The notes: generated by a model not told the origin, from the letters alone. Shown: positions 50,542 to 59,108, counted from the stretch's first letter. The stretch: DNA of 64,000 nt from Thermithiobacillus plumbiphilus (GCF_038070005.1 NZ_JBBPCO010000003.1:1-64000); one strand, 5' to 3'. Made by a program: numbers and translations.

Positions 50542-50564
50542 ATAGAGCCAGCTGGAGGACCACC

Positions 50565-50912
50565 ATGAAAACCATCCGACTCAAATTTTTGATCGGTGCT
50601 GGACTGGGTCTCTCCTTGACGTGCATTTCTGCCTTTGCGGATTCCCCTGCCGCTCAGACTTTCAGTCTGAACCAGGTGGTCTCCGAATCGGCACTCGGCA
50701 ACCAGCGCGGCATGTTCTCTCCCGGTGTGGATATTGGCGATTTGATGAACGCCACATCCACAGGCAATAGCGTGTATTCCAGCTTCACCGGAACGAACAA
50801 CATGGGAGCAGATGCCTTCAGCAATGTCAGCGGCATCGTCAACGTGATCCAGAATGTTGGTAACAACGTCATCATTCAAAATGCCGTAATCGTCAATCTC
50901 AACCTGCAGTAA
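50565..50912 (+). CDS. small secreted protein with a single repeat copy, candidate minor subunit/nucleator
   Basis: A 115-residue protein with a strong GGAGG start. A Sec signal ends near residue 25 (ISAFA-DS). A 24-residue segment follows that ends in SESALGNQRG-MF (RG at 48-49), then residues 77-113 align end to end with the 37-residue repeat of the upstream protein (AFSNVSGIVNVIQNVGNN). The VS-x3-L-x3-RG-x-F...IG pattern is shared with the gene at 51665. The role of minor or nucleating subunit, like CsgB or FapB, is inferred from size and a single repeat. Confidence 0.8.
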   Translation: MKTIRLKFLIGAGLGLSLTCISAFADSPAAQTFSLNQVVSESALGNQRGMFSPGVDIGDLMNATSTGNSVYSSFTGTNNMGADAFSNVSGIVNVIQNVGNNVIIQNAVIVNLNLQ

Positions 50913-50949
50913 GTTCGCGCCCCGCCAGGGGCGCATTTCGGAGGGGCAC

Positions 50950-51642
50950 ATGTTCAGATCCAGTGTCATTGCCAGTCTGGGCCTGCTTGCATTGACGGTC
51001 ATGCCGGCAACGGCCGGCACGGTCATGCTGACCGGAATTGGGGGCATGGCAAATGTGCCAGTCAAAAGCCTCAAGGACCTGCGCTTTCGCAACGTCGTCA
51101 GGCAGCAATATGACTTCAGTTGTGGTTCGGCGGCGTTGGCAACGCTGCTCACCTATCATTATAAGCACCCGATAAGTGAGCAGGATGCCTTCAAGGCCAT
51201 GTATGAAACGGGCGACAAGGAAAAGATCCGCAAGGAGGGCTTTTCCATGCTCGACATGAAACGTTATCTCGACAATGCCGGCTATCCCGCCAATGGCTTT
51301 CGTGCCTCCCTGGACAAGCTGGCCCAGGTCGGGATTCCTGCCATCGTCCTGCTCAACATGAATGGCTACATGCACTTCGTGGTCGTCAAAGGGGTGTCAG
51401 AGAAGGAAGTGCTGGTCGGCGACCCGGCAAGCGGCCTGCGTTCCCTGCCGCGCAAGGCTTTCGAAGATGGCTGGAACGGCATCCTGTTCGTCATCAATGA
51501 CGCCGGCAGCATGGCGATTGCCCGCAATACCTTCAACACCCGCGATACCTGGCAGCAACGCCGCACGGCACCACTTGGTCTTGCGCTGAGCCGCGAATCG
51601 CTGGCCACCTATTCATTGCTGCTTGGCAAACACGATTTCTAA
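50950..51642 (+). CDS. secreted C39-type cysteine peptidase, FapD-like
   Basis: A 230-residue protein with a Sec signal (SLGLLALTVMPATAG) and a C39 peptidase domain. The catalytic set is present: Q52 and C58 in RQQYDFSCGSAALATLL, H142 in GYMHFVVVKGV and D158 in GDPASG. C39 enzymes cut after a double-glycine type motif; usually they are domains of ABC exporters, but here the enzyme stands alone and is exported, as FapD in the Fap amyloid system. The RG/GG motifs in the flanking small proteins are its likely cut sites (inference). GGAGGG precedes the ATG. Confidence 0.88.
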   Translation: MFRSSVIASLGLLALTVMPATAGTVMLTGIGGMANVPVKSLKDLRFRNVVRQQYDFSCGSAALATLLTYHYKHPISEQDAFKAMYETGDKEKIRKEGFSMLDMKRYLDNAGYPANGFRASLDKLAQVGIPAIVLLNMNGYMHFVVVKGVSEKEVLVGDPASGLRSLPRKAFEDGWNGILFVINDAGSMAIARNTFNTRDTWQQRRTAPLGLALSRESLATYSLLLGKHDF

Positions 51643-51664
51643 TAATTATAGGAAGGAGGAAATC

Positions 51665-52141
51665 ATGCATCCGGTCAATTCTGGTGGAACACACAGAGCC
51701 AGCGTCCGGCCCTGGCTTTGCGCAGCGGTCCTGCTGTTTGCCGTTGCGCATCCGGCGCAGGCCAAAACGGATTTCGACGATCTGGCGCGGGTCAGCAACC
51801 AGGAGCTGGATCAACTGCGCGGCGGCTTTTATGTCAACGGCATGAACATCGGTTTCAGCCTGGAGACCGCCACCCTCGTCAATGGCGTGCTGCAAAGCCA
51901 GACCAGCATCAATGGCATTGCCGGCAGCAATCTGATCCAGCTCGGCAACGGCAACAGCCTGTCCCTGAGCGCCTTTCAGAATGCCCAGGGCGTGCTCAAC
52001 ATGATTCAGAACAGCCTGGACTCACAGGTCATTCAGCACCTGACGACGCTCAACATTGATATCAGCCGGCCAAATAATGCCGTGGGTCAGGCGAACCTCA
52101 ACAGCCTGCTCAATCAGCAGGCACTGACCGGACTGCCCTGA
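51665..52141 (+). CDS. secreted protein with RGG propeptide motif and degenerate repeat
   Basis: A 158-residue protein from ATG 51665, chosen because GGAGG sits 8 nt before it; the in-frame start at 51623 lies inside the peptidase gene. A Sec signal ends near AHPAQA-KT. The next 20 residues finish with VSNQELDQLRGG-F (RGG at 52-54), the pattern of a C39 leader. Residues 96-132 (SAFQNAQGVLNMIQNSLDSQVIQ) are a diverged copy of the operon's 37-residue repeat. The C-terminal tail is Asn/Gln rich. Last gene of the + strand operon. Function unknown; a third fibre component or a chaperone-like subunit are possible. Confidence 0.8.
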   Translation: MHPVNSGGTHRASVRPWLCAAVLLFAVAHPAQAKTDFDDLARVSNQELDQLRGGFYVNGMNIGFSLETATLVNGVLQSQTSINGIAGSNLIQLGNGNSLSLSAFQNAQGVLNMIQNSLDSQVIQHLTTLNIDISRPNNAVGQANLNSLLNQQALTGLP

Positions 52142-52158
52142 GCATATTGTCCTGGCCA

Positions 52159-52186
52159 GAAAAAACCCGGCGCGCGCCGGGTTTTC
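52159..52186. terminator. bidirectional terminator between convergent genes
   Basis: AAAAAACCCGGCGC/GCGCCGGGTTTT: a perfect GC stem flanked by A-run and T-run, usable from both strands. It closes the repeat-protein operon on + and the barrel gene on -. Confidence 0.9.
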
Positions 52187-52224
52187 ATGTTTCCAGGAGT
52201 CGGGTGAAAACCTCCTGGCGCTGT

Positions 52225-53313
52225 TCACAAAGTCATCGGCAGGCGCAGGGTCAACTGCACATCCGGCGCGTCCTCGGTGGCGCCGATGGCAAAGTTCAGG
52301 TTGAAGCCGGTGCGTGCGCCCAGACGGTAGGAATAGCCGAAAAGTACCGAGCCAACCTGCTGGATTCTGGAGTTTGGAACCACCTGCTCGCCCTCTCCCG
52401 GCAATTGCTGTCTCGGCTTGCCGACGATGCTGTGGTCATAGCCCAGGCTGAATGAAGCCTTGTCGTTCAGAGACAGGCCCATGCCGAAACCAAAGCCAAT
52501 GGCATCACCGGGATCGATCTTGCCGTAATCCCCGCCGACATCGCGCTTCATGTTCCAGAGATAGCTGAGATTGCCGTAGAATACGGCCGGATCCGACGGG
52601 AAAATGGCGTTCAGGCTCGGCTGCACGCCCCAGAAGCCGGAGCCGGTCGGCAGGCGGGTCAGCAGGCCATTATTGTTCAGGGGTATCCCGAAAGGATCTT
52701 CCCCGGTCGGCGCCTTCACCCGCAGATTGGCCACATAATAAGGCCCTGTCGGCCCCTGATTGAGCTGGTAATGGCCCGCGACTTCCACGTCACCAAGCCC
52801 CTGGCCATCAGAGCTCACCAAAATCGGCGTGCTCGTTCCTTCCACATTGCGTGTCAGCGTACTGTCCGTACGCCAGACATAGGGAATGCGGGCTTCCAGT
52901 TCCAGTCGCTGGGTCAGGCCATAGCGGGTTGTCAGCGCCGTGACATAGGTATCGCGACTGGTGTCCTCCACCTGGATGGCGCCAACCAGGATGGCCGGCA
53001 ATACCGAATAGCCTTCCACGCCAATGCGATAGACCGAGGAATGCGCGTACTGCAAGGTGGGTTCGATGACGAACTTTCCCTTCGGGGTCAGGACCCCGGC
53101 GTAATCGATCAGGGTTTCAATTGCTGGCGGCCCGCCATTCTTATCGGCTTCCGGCGCCCTGCCAACGGTTTGCGGTACCGGTTCCACCTGTGCGGAGCCA
53201 CTGACACCAGGCGTATCGACCTGGGCCGTTGCGGCATGGGCAAGTGGTGAAAAACATGTGACAAAGACCAAAACGCCACCCCTGGCGCTGTTCCCGACAG
53301 TTTCGAGCTTCAT
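52225..53313 (-). CDS. outer-membrane beta-barrel, Phenol_MetA_deg/FapF-like candidate export channel
   Basis: A 362-residue protein with a Sec signal (GVLVFVTCFSPLAHA-AT), a 45-residue Pro-rich linker and a barrel of alternating strands from about residue 68 (TLIDYAGVLTPKGKFVIEPTLQYAHSS to PDVQLTLRLPM). The start of the barrel fits the transporter/Phenol_MetA_deg superfamily. FapF, the Fap export channel, has a similar barrel; here no clear coiled-coil N domain is visible. Its place beside C39 peptidase and repeat proteins makes it the candidate secretion pore (inference). It is 81 bp downstream of the activator gene on the same strand. Confidence 0.75.
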   Translation of the reverse strand: MKLETVGNSARGGVLVFVTCFSPLAHAATAQVDTPGVSGSAQVEPVPQTVGRAPEADKNGGPPAIETLIDYAGVLTPKGKFVIEPTLQYAHSSVYRIGVEGYSVLPAILVGAIQVEDTSRDTYVTALTTRYGLTQRLELEARIPYVWRTDSTLTRNVEGTSTPILVSSDGQGLGDVEVAGHYQLNQGPTGPYYVANLRVKAPTGEDPFGIPLNNNGLLTRLPTGSGFWGVQPSLNAIFPSDPAVFYGNLSYLWNMKRDVGGDYGKIDPGDAIGFGFGMGLSLNDKASFSLGYDHSIVGKPRQQLPGEGEQVVPNSRIQQVGSVLFGYSYRLGARTGFNLNFAIGATEDAPDVQLTLRLPMTL

Positions 53314-53394
53314 GCATCCTTCCCCTTTGCGACGATGAACTGCTGATGAGGCTTTTTTAATATTCAGTCAATGGCCCGCGACTGGACCTGCCTT

Positions 53395-54783
53395 TCAATG
53401 CGCATCTATCCCGTAGCGCTCGATCAGACGGTACAGGGTCACCCGGGAAATACCCAGATGTCGTGCTGCCTGTGAAAGATTATAGCCGACGTGCTTGAGT
53501 ACCTGGTCGATGGTTTCCCTCTCAGCGACAGACCGCGCCTCCTCCAGAGTCGGCAACTGCCGGGTCAAGGATATGCCATCCAGTTCAAGATCCGCGGGCG
53601 TGATCAGGCGCCCCTCGCTCATGACCGTGGCGCGACGAATCCGATTGACCAGTTCGCGCACGTTGCCGGGCCAATCATGGCTGCTCATGGCGTGCAAGGC
53701 CGCCTGGCTGAAGCCCTTGAGACGGGAGGAACCCTCGCTCCTGAACTTGTCAAAGAAGAATCGCGCCAGCAGCGGGATGTCCTCCTTGCGTTCGCGCAGG
53801 GCCGGAACCTGCACCTGCAACACATTCAGGCGATAATACAGGTCCTCGCGGAAACGCCCTGCTGCAACCGCCTGTTCAAGGTCCACATGGGTTGCAGCGA
53901 TCACCCTGGCATCGACGCTGACGTTTTCCGTCCCCCCTACACGGGTGATGGTTTTCTCCTGCAGGAAGCGCAGCAGATTGACCTGGAAAGCGTGAGGCAG
54001 ATCGCCAATTTCATCCAGGAAAATGGTGCCGCCATCAGCCGCCTCGATGCTGCCGATCTTGCGCTGGCTGGCACCGGTGAACGCCCCCTTCTCATAGCCA
54101 AAGAGCGTCGACTGAACGAGATTGGATGGCAGCGCACCGCAGTTGACCGCCACGAAGGGCCCCTTTGCCCGTAAGGACTGCTTGTGCAGGGCAAGCGCGG
54201 TCAGTTCCTTGCCGGTGCCACTTTCACCACGAATCAGCACGGCGGCATTGGTCGCGGCCACCTTGTGAATGGTTTTGAACAGAGCCTGCATAGCGGGACT
54301 GCTACCCACCATTTCCCTGCCCAGGGTCGCCTCCGCCACGGGCTGTTGTGCCCGGCGCGCCATCTCGGCCATGCCGTAGGCATGCCCCAGGGTATTGATC
54401 AGGCGGGAGCTGTCCAGCGGCAAGGTGTGATAGTCATGGAAATAGGCAGATAACAGGCCGCAAACGCTGGCATCCTCGAGGCTGTCGCGTGCAAGCAGGG
54501 CCACCCACTGCATAAGTGCATATCTATCCAGCAGCGCAGTAATCTCTGATACCTGCCTGGCATCCAGTGTCTTGCCAAACTGCAGCAGGCCCACCTGGCA
54601 GGCCTGCCTGTCCAGGAAATCGAATGCCTGCCTGAGATCGTTTGCCACGTAAAGATCCCATTCACCGATGCCGATGTCAGGCAAAACAGGAAATCCCGAG
54701 TCCCCGACCTGGAAAAACAGCGCACGCCGACGATCCGGCCGGTCACGAAAGGACGCCAGTGGCAATATATTGCTTTTTCTCAC
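53395..54783 (-). CDS. VpsR-like sigma54 activator
   Basis: A 462-residue activator. Residues 20-140 form a receiver-like domain without the usual acidic pocket and phospho-aspartate; the run [25 protein letters not shown] resembles VpsR of Vibrio cholerae. An AAA+ domain follows: Walker A GESGTGKE at 186-193, GAFTGA at 233-238, Walker B FLDEIG at 255-260. A Fis-type helix-turn-helix closes the protein ([24 protein letters not shown]). VpsR binds c-di-GMP and controls biofilm genes but lacks GAFTGA; here the loop is intact, so sigma54 activation is expected. The likely target is the palindrome and promoter at 49286-49493. Confidence 0.85.
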   Translation of the reverse strand: MRKSNILPLASFRDRPDRRRALFFQVGDSGFPVLPDIGIGEWDLYVANDLRQAFDFLDRQACQVGLLQFGKTLDARQVSEITALLDRYALMQWVALLARDSLEDASVCGLLSAYFHDYHTLPLDSSRLINTLGHAYGMAEMARRAQQPVAEATLGREMVGSSPAMQALFKTIHKVAATNAAVLIRGESGTGKELTALALHKQSLRAKGPFVAVNCGALPSNLVQSTLFGYEKGAFTGASQRKIGSIEAADGGTIFLDEIGDLPHAFQVNLLRFLQEKTITRVGGTENVSVDARVIAATHVDLEQAVAAGRFREDLYYRLNVLQVQVPALRERKEDIPLLARFFFDKFRSEGSSRLKGFSQAALHAMSSHDWPGNVRELVNRIRRATVMSEGRLITPADLELDGISLTRQLPTLEEARSVAERETIDQVLKHVGYNLSQAARHLGISRVTLYRLIERYGIDAH

Positions 54784-55135
54784 AGCGTAGCCTCCCCGCT
54801 ACTTGTCCGGAACATCACACGGTCGCCCCTGTTATGCTCCAGGACAAAAGCCCATAGCTAACCTATGCCGGCCCTTTAGGCCGATTTATCATTATCTGGG
54901 CAACAGGCTGGTGATGGTACCAGTGGCCCCATCAATATATCGTTATATGCATTGGACGAGAGTGAAGGAACAGCTTTTTGTTCTTTCCGGCTTTTATACT
55001 GCACACAAGGTCCGAGCGAATCGGACAAAAGGGCTCATTGACAACAGACAGAAACCTGCTTCTCTTGCCCTTGCAAAACGGAAAGGCTGGCCGGAATGAA
55101 AAAGGGTGAAAGCCTTGGGATAGGCCTTTTCATTC
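54784..55135. other. 352-bp gene-free region upstream of the VpsR-like gene
   Basis: More AT-rich than its surroundings. It holds an inverted repeat GTCCGA-GCGAA-TCGGAC (55010-55026), a GGAACAG/TGTTCTTTCC pair (54968-54990), TATAAA-type -10 box on the minus strand (54993-54998) that could serve the activator gene, and a weak hairpin AAAGCCT/AGGCCTTTT (55109-55130) after the cca gene. An open frame of 98 codons (54803-55099) has no features of a real protein. Confidence 0.5.
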
Positions 55136-56485
55136 TCAGCTGGCGTGGGAACTGATTGGGCGCTTGCGGATATGCAGCAGACGCTGCAACAGGGTGTTTC
55201 GGTCAGGATAGCGGCCCGACAGTTGCAGGCGATATGCCATCTCCAGCCAGCGCCTGAAATCCGGGCCGGGGGACAGCCCCATGCCTTTGATGTCATCACC
55301 GCGAATCCAGGGCTCCGGTTGTCCGTCCAGCAATCCCGCAGCTGACCAGATGGCCTGCGTCTGGTCGATCGCCTGGCAGGAAATGCCAGCGACATGGGTA
55401 AGCATCCGGACGAAATCGAGGAAAAGGCGGCGATCCGGCAGGCGCAGGGCCAGGCGCAGGTACGCCGTTTTGCCCGCCTGCCTCCCATGGAGTTCCTGAG
55501 GCGCGGCCTGCCAGCGCACCAGGGGCAGGATCGCCCCTTGCAGGCTCTGGGAAGGAAACCAGCGCTGCAGAAAGTGCCGCGCCCGTGTGACTGCAACTGC
55601 CTCGTGGCCGCTCGCCTGCCAGCGGCCCCGGACCTCATAACGCCCGCGGTCAGGCCGGCCCAGATCCTGCAGGAGCGCTGCCAGCATCAGGATCAGATCA
55701 CGCGATCTGTTACCCTGGCGCAGGCCTGCCGCCGCATCCAGCACGCGCCCGCTGTGTGTCCAGGCATCCCCTGCAAGGCCCGGCCCATCCTGCCAGGGCA
55801 CCCCCTGCAGCCCGCGAAAGCTCGGAAAGAGACCGATCGCTCCCGTTTCCACCAGCGCATCCCAGGTCCGCCCCGGCCAGCCTGACCGCAACAACCAGGC
55901 CACGAGCTCCTTTTGAATCCTTTCCCAGGGCAGATCATCCAGCGCTGGCGCCAGGGCGCGACAGGCGGCAGCGGTTTCAGGTGCAATGCGCATCCCAAGC
56001 TGCCCCGCCAGACGCGCCGCTCGCAGCACACGCAGGGGATCCTCAACAAAGGTTTCCGGGTCCGTCAGGCGTAGCACACCACGCGCCAGATCCTCTCGCC
56101 CGCCATGATAATCCAGCAGATCACCCTGGATCGGATCCCAGAGCATGGCATTGATGGTGAAGTCCCGGCGGCGGCAGGCCTTCTGCGTCGCCATGTCCGA
56201 GGCAAGCCGAAAGCCCGGTCCCTGTGGCAAAGCGAGCTCGATACCCTGCATCACAAAAACGCCGAAGTGCCCACCCACCTTTTTCACCGACCCGAACCGG
56301 GCGATCACCTCCGCCAGTTCCGCTTCCGTCAGGCCATACACCTCGAGGTCCCAGTCGTTTACGGGCTTTCTGAGCAACTGGTCGCGCACGGCGCCCCCTG
56401 CCACATAGGCACGGCCGCCGGCTGCCCGCACCGCTCTGGCCAGGGCAAGGACCTTTGCCGGCGCGCTTAACGCCGCAGAAACCAT
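55136..56485 (-). CDS. cca: CCA-adding tRNA nucleotidyltransferase (class II)
   Basis: Adds or repairs the 3' CCA of tRNA. The 449-residue product has GGRAYVAGGAVRDQLLRKPVNDWDLEVYG (GG motif and DxD metal site), CRRRDFTINAMLWD, DPLRVLRAARLAGQLGMRIAPET, and a C-terminal extension with an HD-like segment (WTHSGRVLDAAAGLR) and ILMLAALLQDLGRP. Single enzyme family covers CCA-adding and poly(A)-type forms; the extension fits a bacterial multifunctional type. Its ATG overlaps the DUF2905 stop by 19 nt. Confidence 0.9.
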   Translation of the reverse strand: MVSAALSAPAKVLALARAVRAAGGRAYVAGGAVRDQLLRKPVNDWDLEVYGLTEAELAEVIARFGSVKKVGGHFGVFVMQGIELALPQGPGFRLASDMATQKACRRRDFTINAMLWDPIQGDLLDYHGGREDLARGVLRLTDPETFVEDPLRVLRAARLAGQLGMRIAPETAAACRALAPALDDLPWERIQKELVAWLLRSGWPGRTWDALVETGAIGLFPSFRGLQGVPWQDGPGLAGDAWTHSGRVLDAAAGLRQGNRSRDLILMLAALLQDLGRPDRGRYEVRGRWQASGHEAVAVTRARHFLQRWFPSQSLQGAILPLVRWQAAPQELHGRQAGKTAYLRLALRLPDRRLFLDFVRMLTHVAGISCQAIDQTQAIWSAAGLLDGQPEPWIRGDDIKGMGLSPGPDFRRWLEMAYRLQLSGRYPDRNTLLQRLLHIRKRPISSHAS

Positions 56486-56667
56486 AGCAACAGGGAAATC
56501 AGGGCGCTGATGATCAGGCTTGTGGTGATGGGAAAGTAGAACACCATGCCCGGCCTTTCAATGCGAATGTCTCCCGGCAGTTGCCCCAGACCCAGACGTG
56601 ACAGTAGCGGCCACAGCAGGCCCAGCGCGACGAGAATGATGCCAAGGCTAATCAGCCACTTTGCCAT
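56467..56667 (-). CDS. DUF2905 small membrane protein
   Basis: A 66-residue protein with two membrane helices (KWLISLGIILVALGLLWPLL and FYFPITTSLIISALISLLLWFL) joined by the family motif GQLPGDIRIERPGM. Function unknown. The ATG at 56667 begins the conserved domain; the longer open frame upstream is inside the acyl-CoA synthetase gene region. It lies between the synthetase and cca genes on the same strand. Confidence 0.9.
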   Translation of the reverse strand: MAKWLISLGIILVALGLLWPLLSRLGLGQLPGDIRIERPGMVFYFPITTSLIISALISLLLWFLRR

Positions 56668-56708
56668 ATCGCACCCCCTGGCTGTTTGCAGCGGTGGCCA
56701 GGCAGGAC

Positions 56709-58451
56709 TCAGCCGGGCCTTTGTGTGTAAAGCGCCTCGATGGCAGCCGCGAAATGCTCCAGCAGCACCCGCCGCTTGACTTTCTGGGTGGGCGTCAACT
56801 CCCCGGCTTCCTGGGACAGCGGCCGCTCCAGGACATGAAAGTTCCTGACCTGTTCGTAAGCCGGCAGATCCTTCAGGCTCCACTGAATGGCCTGGCGGAT
56901 TGCAGCACTGATCTGCTCGGCATCGGCCTCGGCGCCCAATTGCTCCAGCAGCCTTTCCTGATTGGGATGGATCAGGGCGACCAGGTAAGGCCTGCGATCG
57001 CCGAAGACCACGGCCTGATTGACCAGGGGATGGCTCATCAGGCGCGCCTCGATCTTCTGCGGGGCGACGTTCTCGCCCCCGGAATTCACGATCAGATCCT
57101 TTTTTCGATCCGTAATGAACAGATATCCCTGCTGATCCACCCGACCCACATCTCCGGTATGGAGCCAGCCCGACACCAGCGCTTCCCGGGTCGCCGCCTC
57201 ATTGCGCCAGTATGCCGGCATGACCGAGGGTCCGCGCACCAGGATCTCGCCGTCTTCGGCAACTCGCAATTCCAGATTGGGCAGGACGCGTCCCACGCTG
57301 CCCGGGTGGATCTGACCGGGTGGATTGAGCGAGATCACCGGGCTCGCCTCCGTCAGCCCATACCCTTCCACGATTGGCAGTTTCAGGTCCAGGAAAAAGG
57401 CGCTGATCTCTTCCGGCAGGGGCGCCCCACCGGATACCAGAAAGCGGATGCGTCCCCCCATCTGCTTGCGTGCACGCCTGCCAATCAAGCCACTGAGCAG
57501 GCGCTGCCAGCGACTGTCGGGCTGGCCATGCTCCCGACCGTGCATACCCACATGCAGGCCCTTGCGCAGAATTCCGCCGGTCAGGCCCCGCCGATCACCG
57601 ATATCGCGCATGATGCGGCCGTAGAGAACCTGGAACAGCCGCGGCACCGATACCAGTATGGTCGGCCTTGCCAGAGGCAGATCTTTCACGATGGTATCAG
57701 GCCTTTGCGCATAGGCGACTTCCACGCCCACCAGATATGCCCCGAAATGCCCCGTCGTCCGCTCGAAGGCGTGGGAAAGCGGCAGAAAGGATAGCACCCG
57801 GTCTTCCGGATAGAGCGGCACCAGGGCCAGGAAGCCTTCGACATTGGAGAGAATGTTGCCATGGGTCAACATGACGCCCTTGGGCCAGCCCGAGGTGCCT
57901 GAGGTATAGATCAGTGTGGCAAGCTGATCGCGCTGGATCCGGGAAAGCTGCCCTGCCAGCCTGTCCGCATCCGGGGCATGTACGCGCAGTGCGTCCCAGT
58001 TGGCTAGTCCCGCCTGCAGGGCCGCCTGCGGGTTCATGACATAGATCCTGTCCTTCTCCAGGCCGCAGCGCTCCGGCTCGCCGAGCATCCGCAGCTGCAC
58101 ATTGCCTTCCAGCAGGAGCAGGCTTGCACCACTGTCCTCCAGGATGAAGAGCGTCTCCTTGAGGCCATAGCTCGGATAAATCGGCACGGTCACGGCACCG
58201 ATGCTGAGAATGGCGAAGTCCAGCATGGCCCACTCCGGCCCGTTTCCGGCCATCAGCGCCACCCGATCGCCTGCCCGGATCCCCAGCGCCAGGAGTCCGC
58301 CAGCATATTCCCGCACCAGCTGCGCCAGTTCGCCAGCGCTGATGGGTTCGAACCCGCCCGCGACCGGGCGCAGCGCAGCCGTGTGCTGCGGGGCACTGGA
58401 CCAGCGTGCAAACAACGCCTCCGGCAGGCTGGAGGCCCGGGCCAGATTCAT
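56709..58451 (-). CDS. long-chain acyl-CoA synthetase (AMP-forming)
   Basis: A 580-residue adenylate-forming ligase of the FAA1/FadD15 type, activating fatty acids to acyl-CoA. Motifs: P-loop TLIYTSGTSGWPKGVMLTHGN, LSFLPLSHAFERT, EGYGLTEASPVISLNPP, GWLHTGDVGRVDQQGYLFITDRKKDLIVNSGGENVAPQKIE, and the C-terminal catalytic lysine region LTPTQKVKRR. It lies 12 nt after the sspA stop, so it is probably in one transcript with sspA. Confidence 0.93.
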   Translation of the reverse strand: MNLARASSLPEALFARWSSAPQHTAALRPVAGGFEPISAGELAQLVREYAGGLLALGIRAGDRVALMAGNGPEWAMLDFAILSIGAVTVPIYPSYGLKETLFILEDSGASLLLLEGNVQLRMLGEPERCGLEKDRIYVMNPQAALQAGLANWDALRVHAPDADRLAGQLSRIQRDQLATLIYTSGTSGWPKGVMLTHGNILSNVEGFLALVPLYPEDRVLSFLPLSHAFERTTGHFGAYLVGVEVAYAQRPDTIVKDLPLARPTILVSVPRLFQVLYGRIMRDIGDRRGLTGGILRKGLHVGMHGREHGQPDSRWQRLLSGLIGRRARKQMGGRIRFLVSGGAPLPEEISAFFLDLKLPIVEGYGLTEASPVISLNPPGQIHPGSVGRVLPNLELRVAEDGEILVRGPSVMPAYWRNEAATREALVSGWLHTGDVGRVDQQGYLFITDRKKDLIVNSGGENVAPQKIEARLMSHPLVNQAVVFGDRRPYLVALIHPNQERLLEQLGAEADAEQISAAIRQAIQWSLKDLPAYEQVRNFHVLERPLSQEAGELTPTQKVKRRVLLEHFAAAIEALYTQRPG

Positions 58452-58463
58452 CGATGACTCCTG

Positions 58464-59078
58464 TCAGATCCGCAGGGACCGCTCGGCCGGCGTCAGGCTG
58501 CGCTGGAAGCTTTCGCGGGAAAACACACGCTCCATGTAACCCTGCAGGGGCCGTGCACTATCCGGCAACTCGATGCCAAGGCTCGGCAGGCGCCACAGCA
58601 TGGGCGCCAGCGCACAGTCCACCAGGGAAAACTCCTCGCCCAGGAGGAAACGCTGCCCGCCAAAGATCACGGAAATCGCCGTCAGCTCGTCTCTCAATTT
58701 CTGGCGCGCGCGGTCGGACAGCGCTTCCTGGTCAAACAGTGGCCGGAACCAGTCCCTGTCCACCCGCAGCATCAGCAAGCGTGCCTTGGCCCGGGAGACC
58801 GGATCCACCGGCATCAGCGGCGGATGAGGAAATCGCTCATCCAGGTATTCATTGATGATATTGGACTCGTATAGAACCAGTTCCCGATCCACCAGGGTAG
58901 GTACCTGATTGTATGGATTGAGCTCGGCCAGATCCTCTGGCTTGCTCTTCAGGTTTACCTCGATGACCTGATGCTCCATGGCCTTTTCCTCCAGCACGAT
59001 GCGCACCCGCTGTGCATAGGGACAGAGGCTGGCTGAGTACAGGGTCATCACAGGCTTCTTGCTGCTCGAAATAGCCAT
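58464..59078 (-). CDS. sspA: stringent starvation protein A
   Basis: SspA is a GST-fold protein that binds RNA polymerase and alters promoter use under stress. From ATG 59078 (AAAGGA ahead of it) the product is 204 residues: thioredoxin-like domain MTLYSASLCPYAQRVRIVLEEKAMEHQVIEV, NPYNQVPTLVDRELVLYESNIINEYLDERFPHPPLMPVDPVSRAKARLLM, then a helical GST domain. Position directly after the petABC operon is the usual one in beta- and gammaproteobacteria. Confidence 0.95.
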   Translation of the reverse strand: MAISSSKKPVMTLYSASLCPYAQRVRIVLEEKAMEHQVIEVNLKSKPEDLAELNPYNQVPTLVDRELVLYESNIINEYLDERFPHPPLMPVDPVSRAKARLLMLRVDRDWFRPLFDQEALSDRARQKLRDELTAISVIFGGQRFLLGEEFSLVDCALAPMLWRLPSLGIELPDSARPLQGYMERVFSRESFQRSLTPAERSLRI

Positions 59079-59108
59079 ATCCGGTCCTTTCATTGGCACT
59101 GACTGGAC

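Noticed and set aside
49592-52141. Curli (csg) operon
   Set aside because: The repeats recall curlin, but there is no CsgG, CsgE or CsgF, and the C39 peptidase and barrel point to a Fap-like system.
54968-54990. GAACA/TGTTC repeat upstream of the VpsR-like gene as a second copy of the 49286 palindrome
   Set aside because: The half-sites are in the opposite order with a different spacing, so it is not the same site; chance is likely.
54803-55099. 98-codon open frame in the gap upstream of the VpsR-like gene
   Set aside because: No ribosome-binding site, no domain or transmembrane pattern, composition like non-coding DNA, and it covers the likely promoter region.
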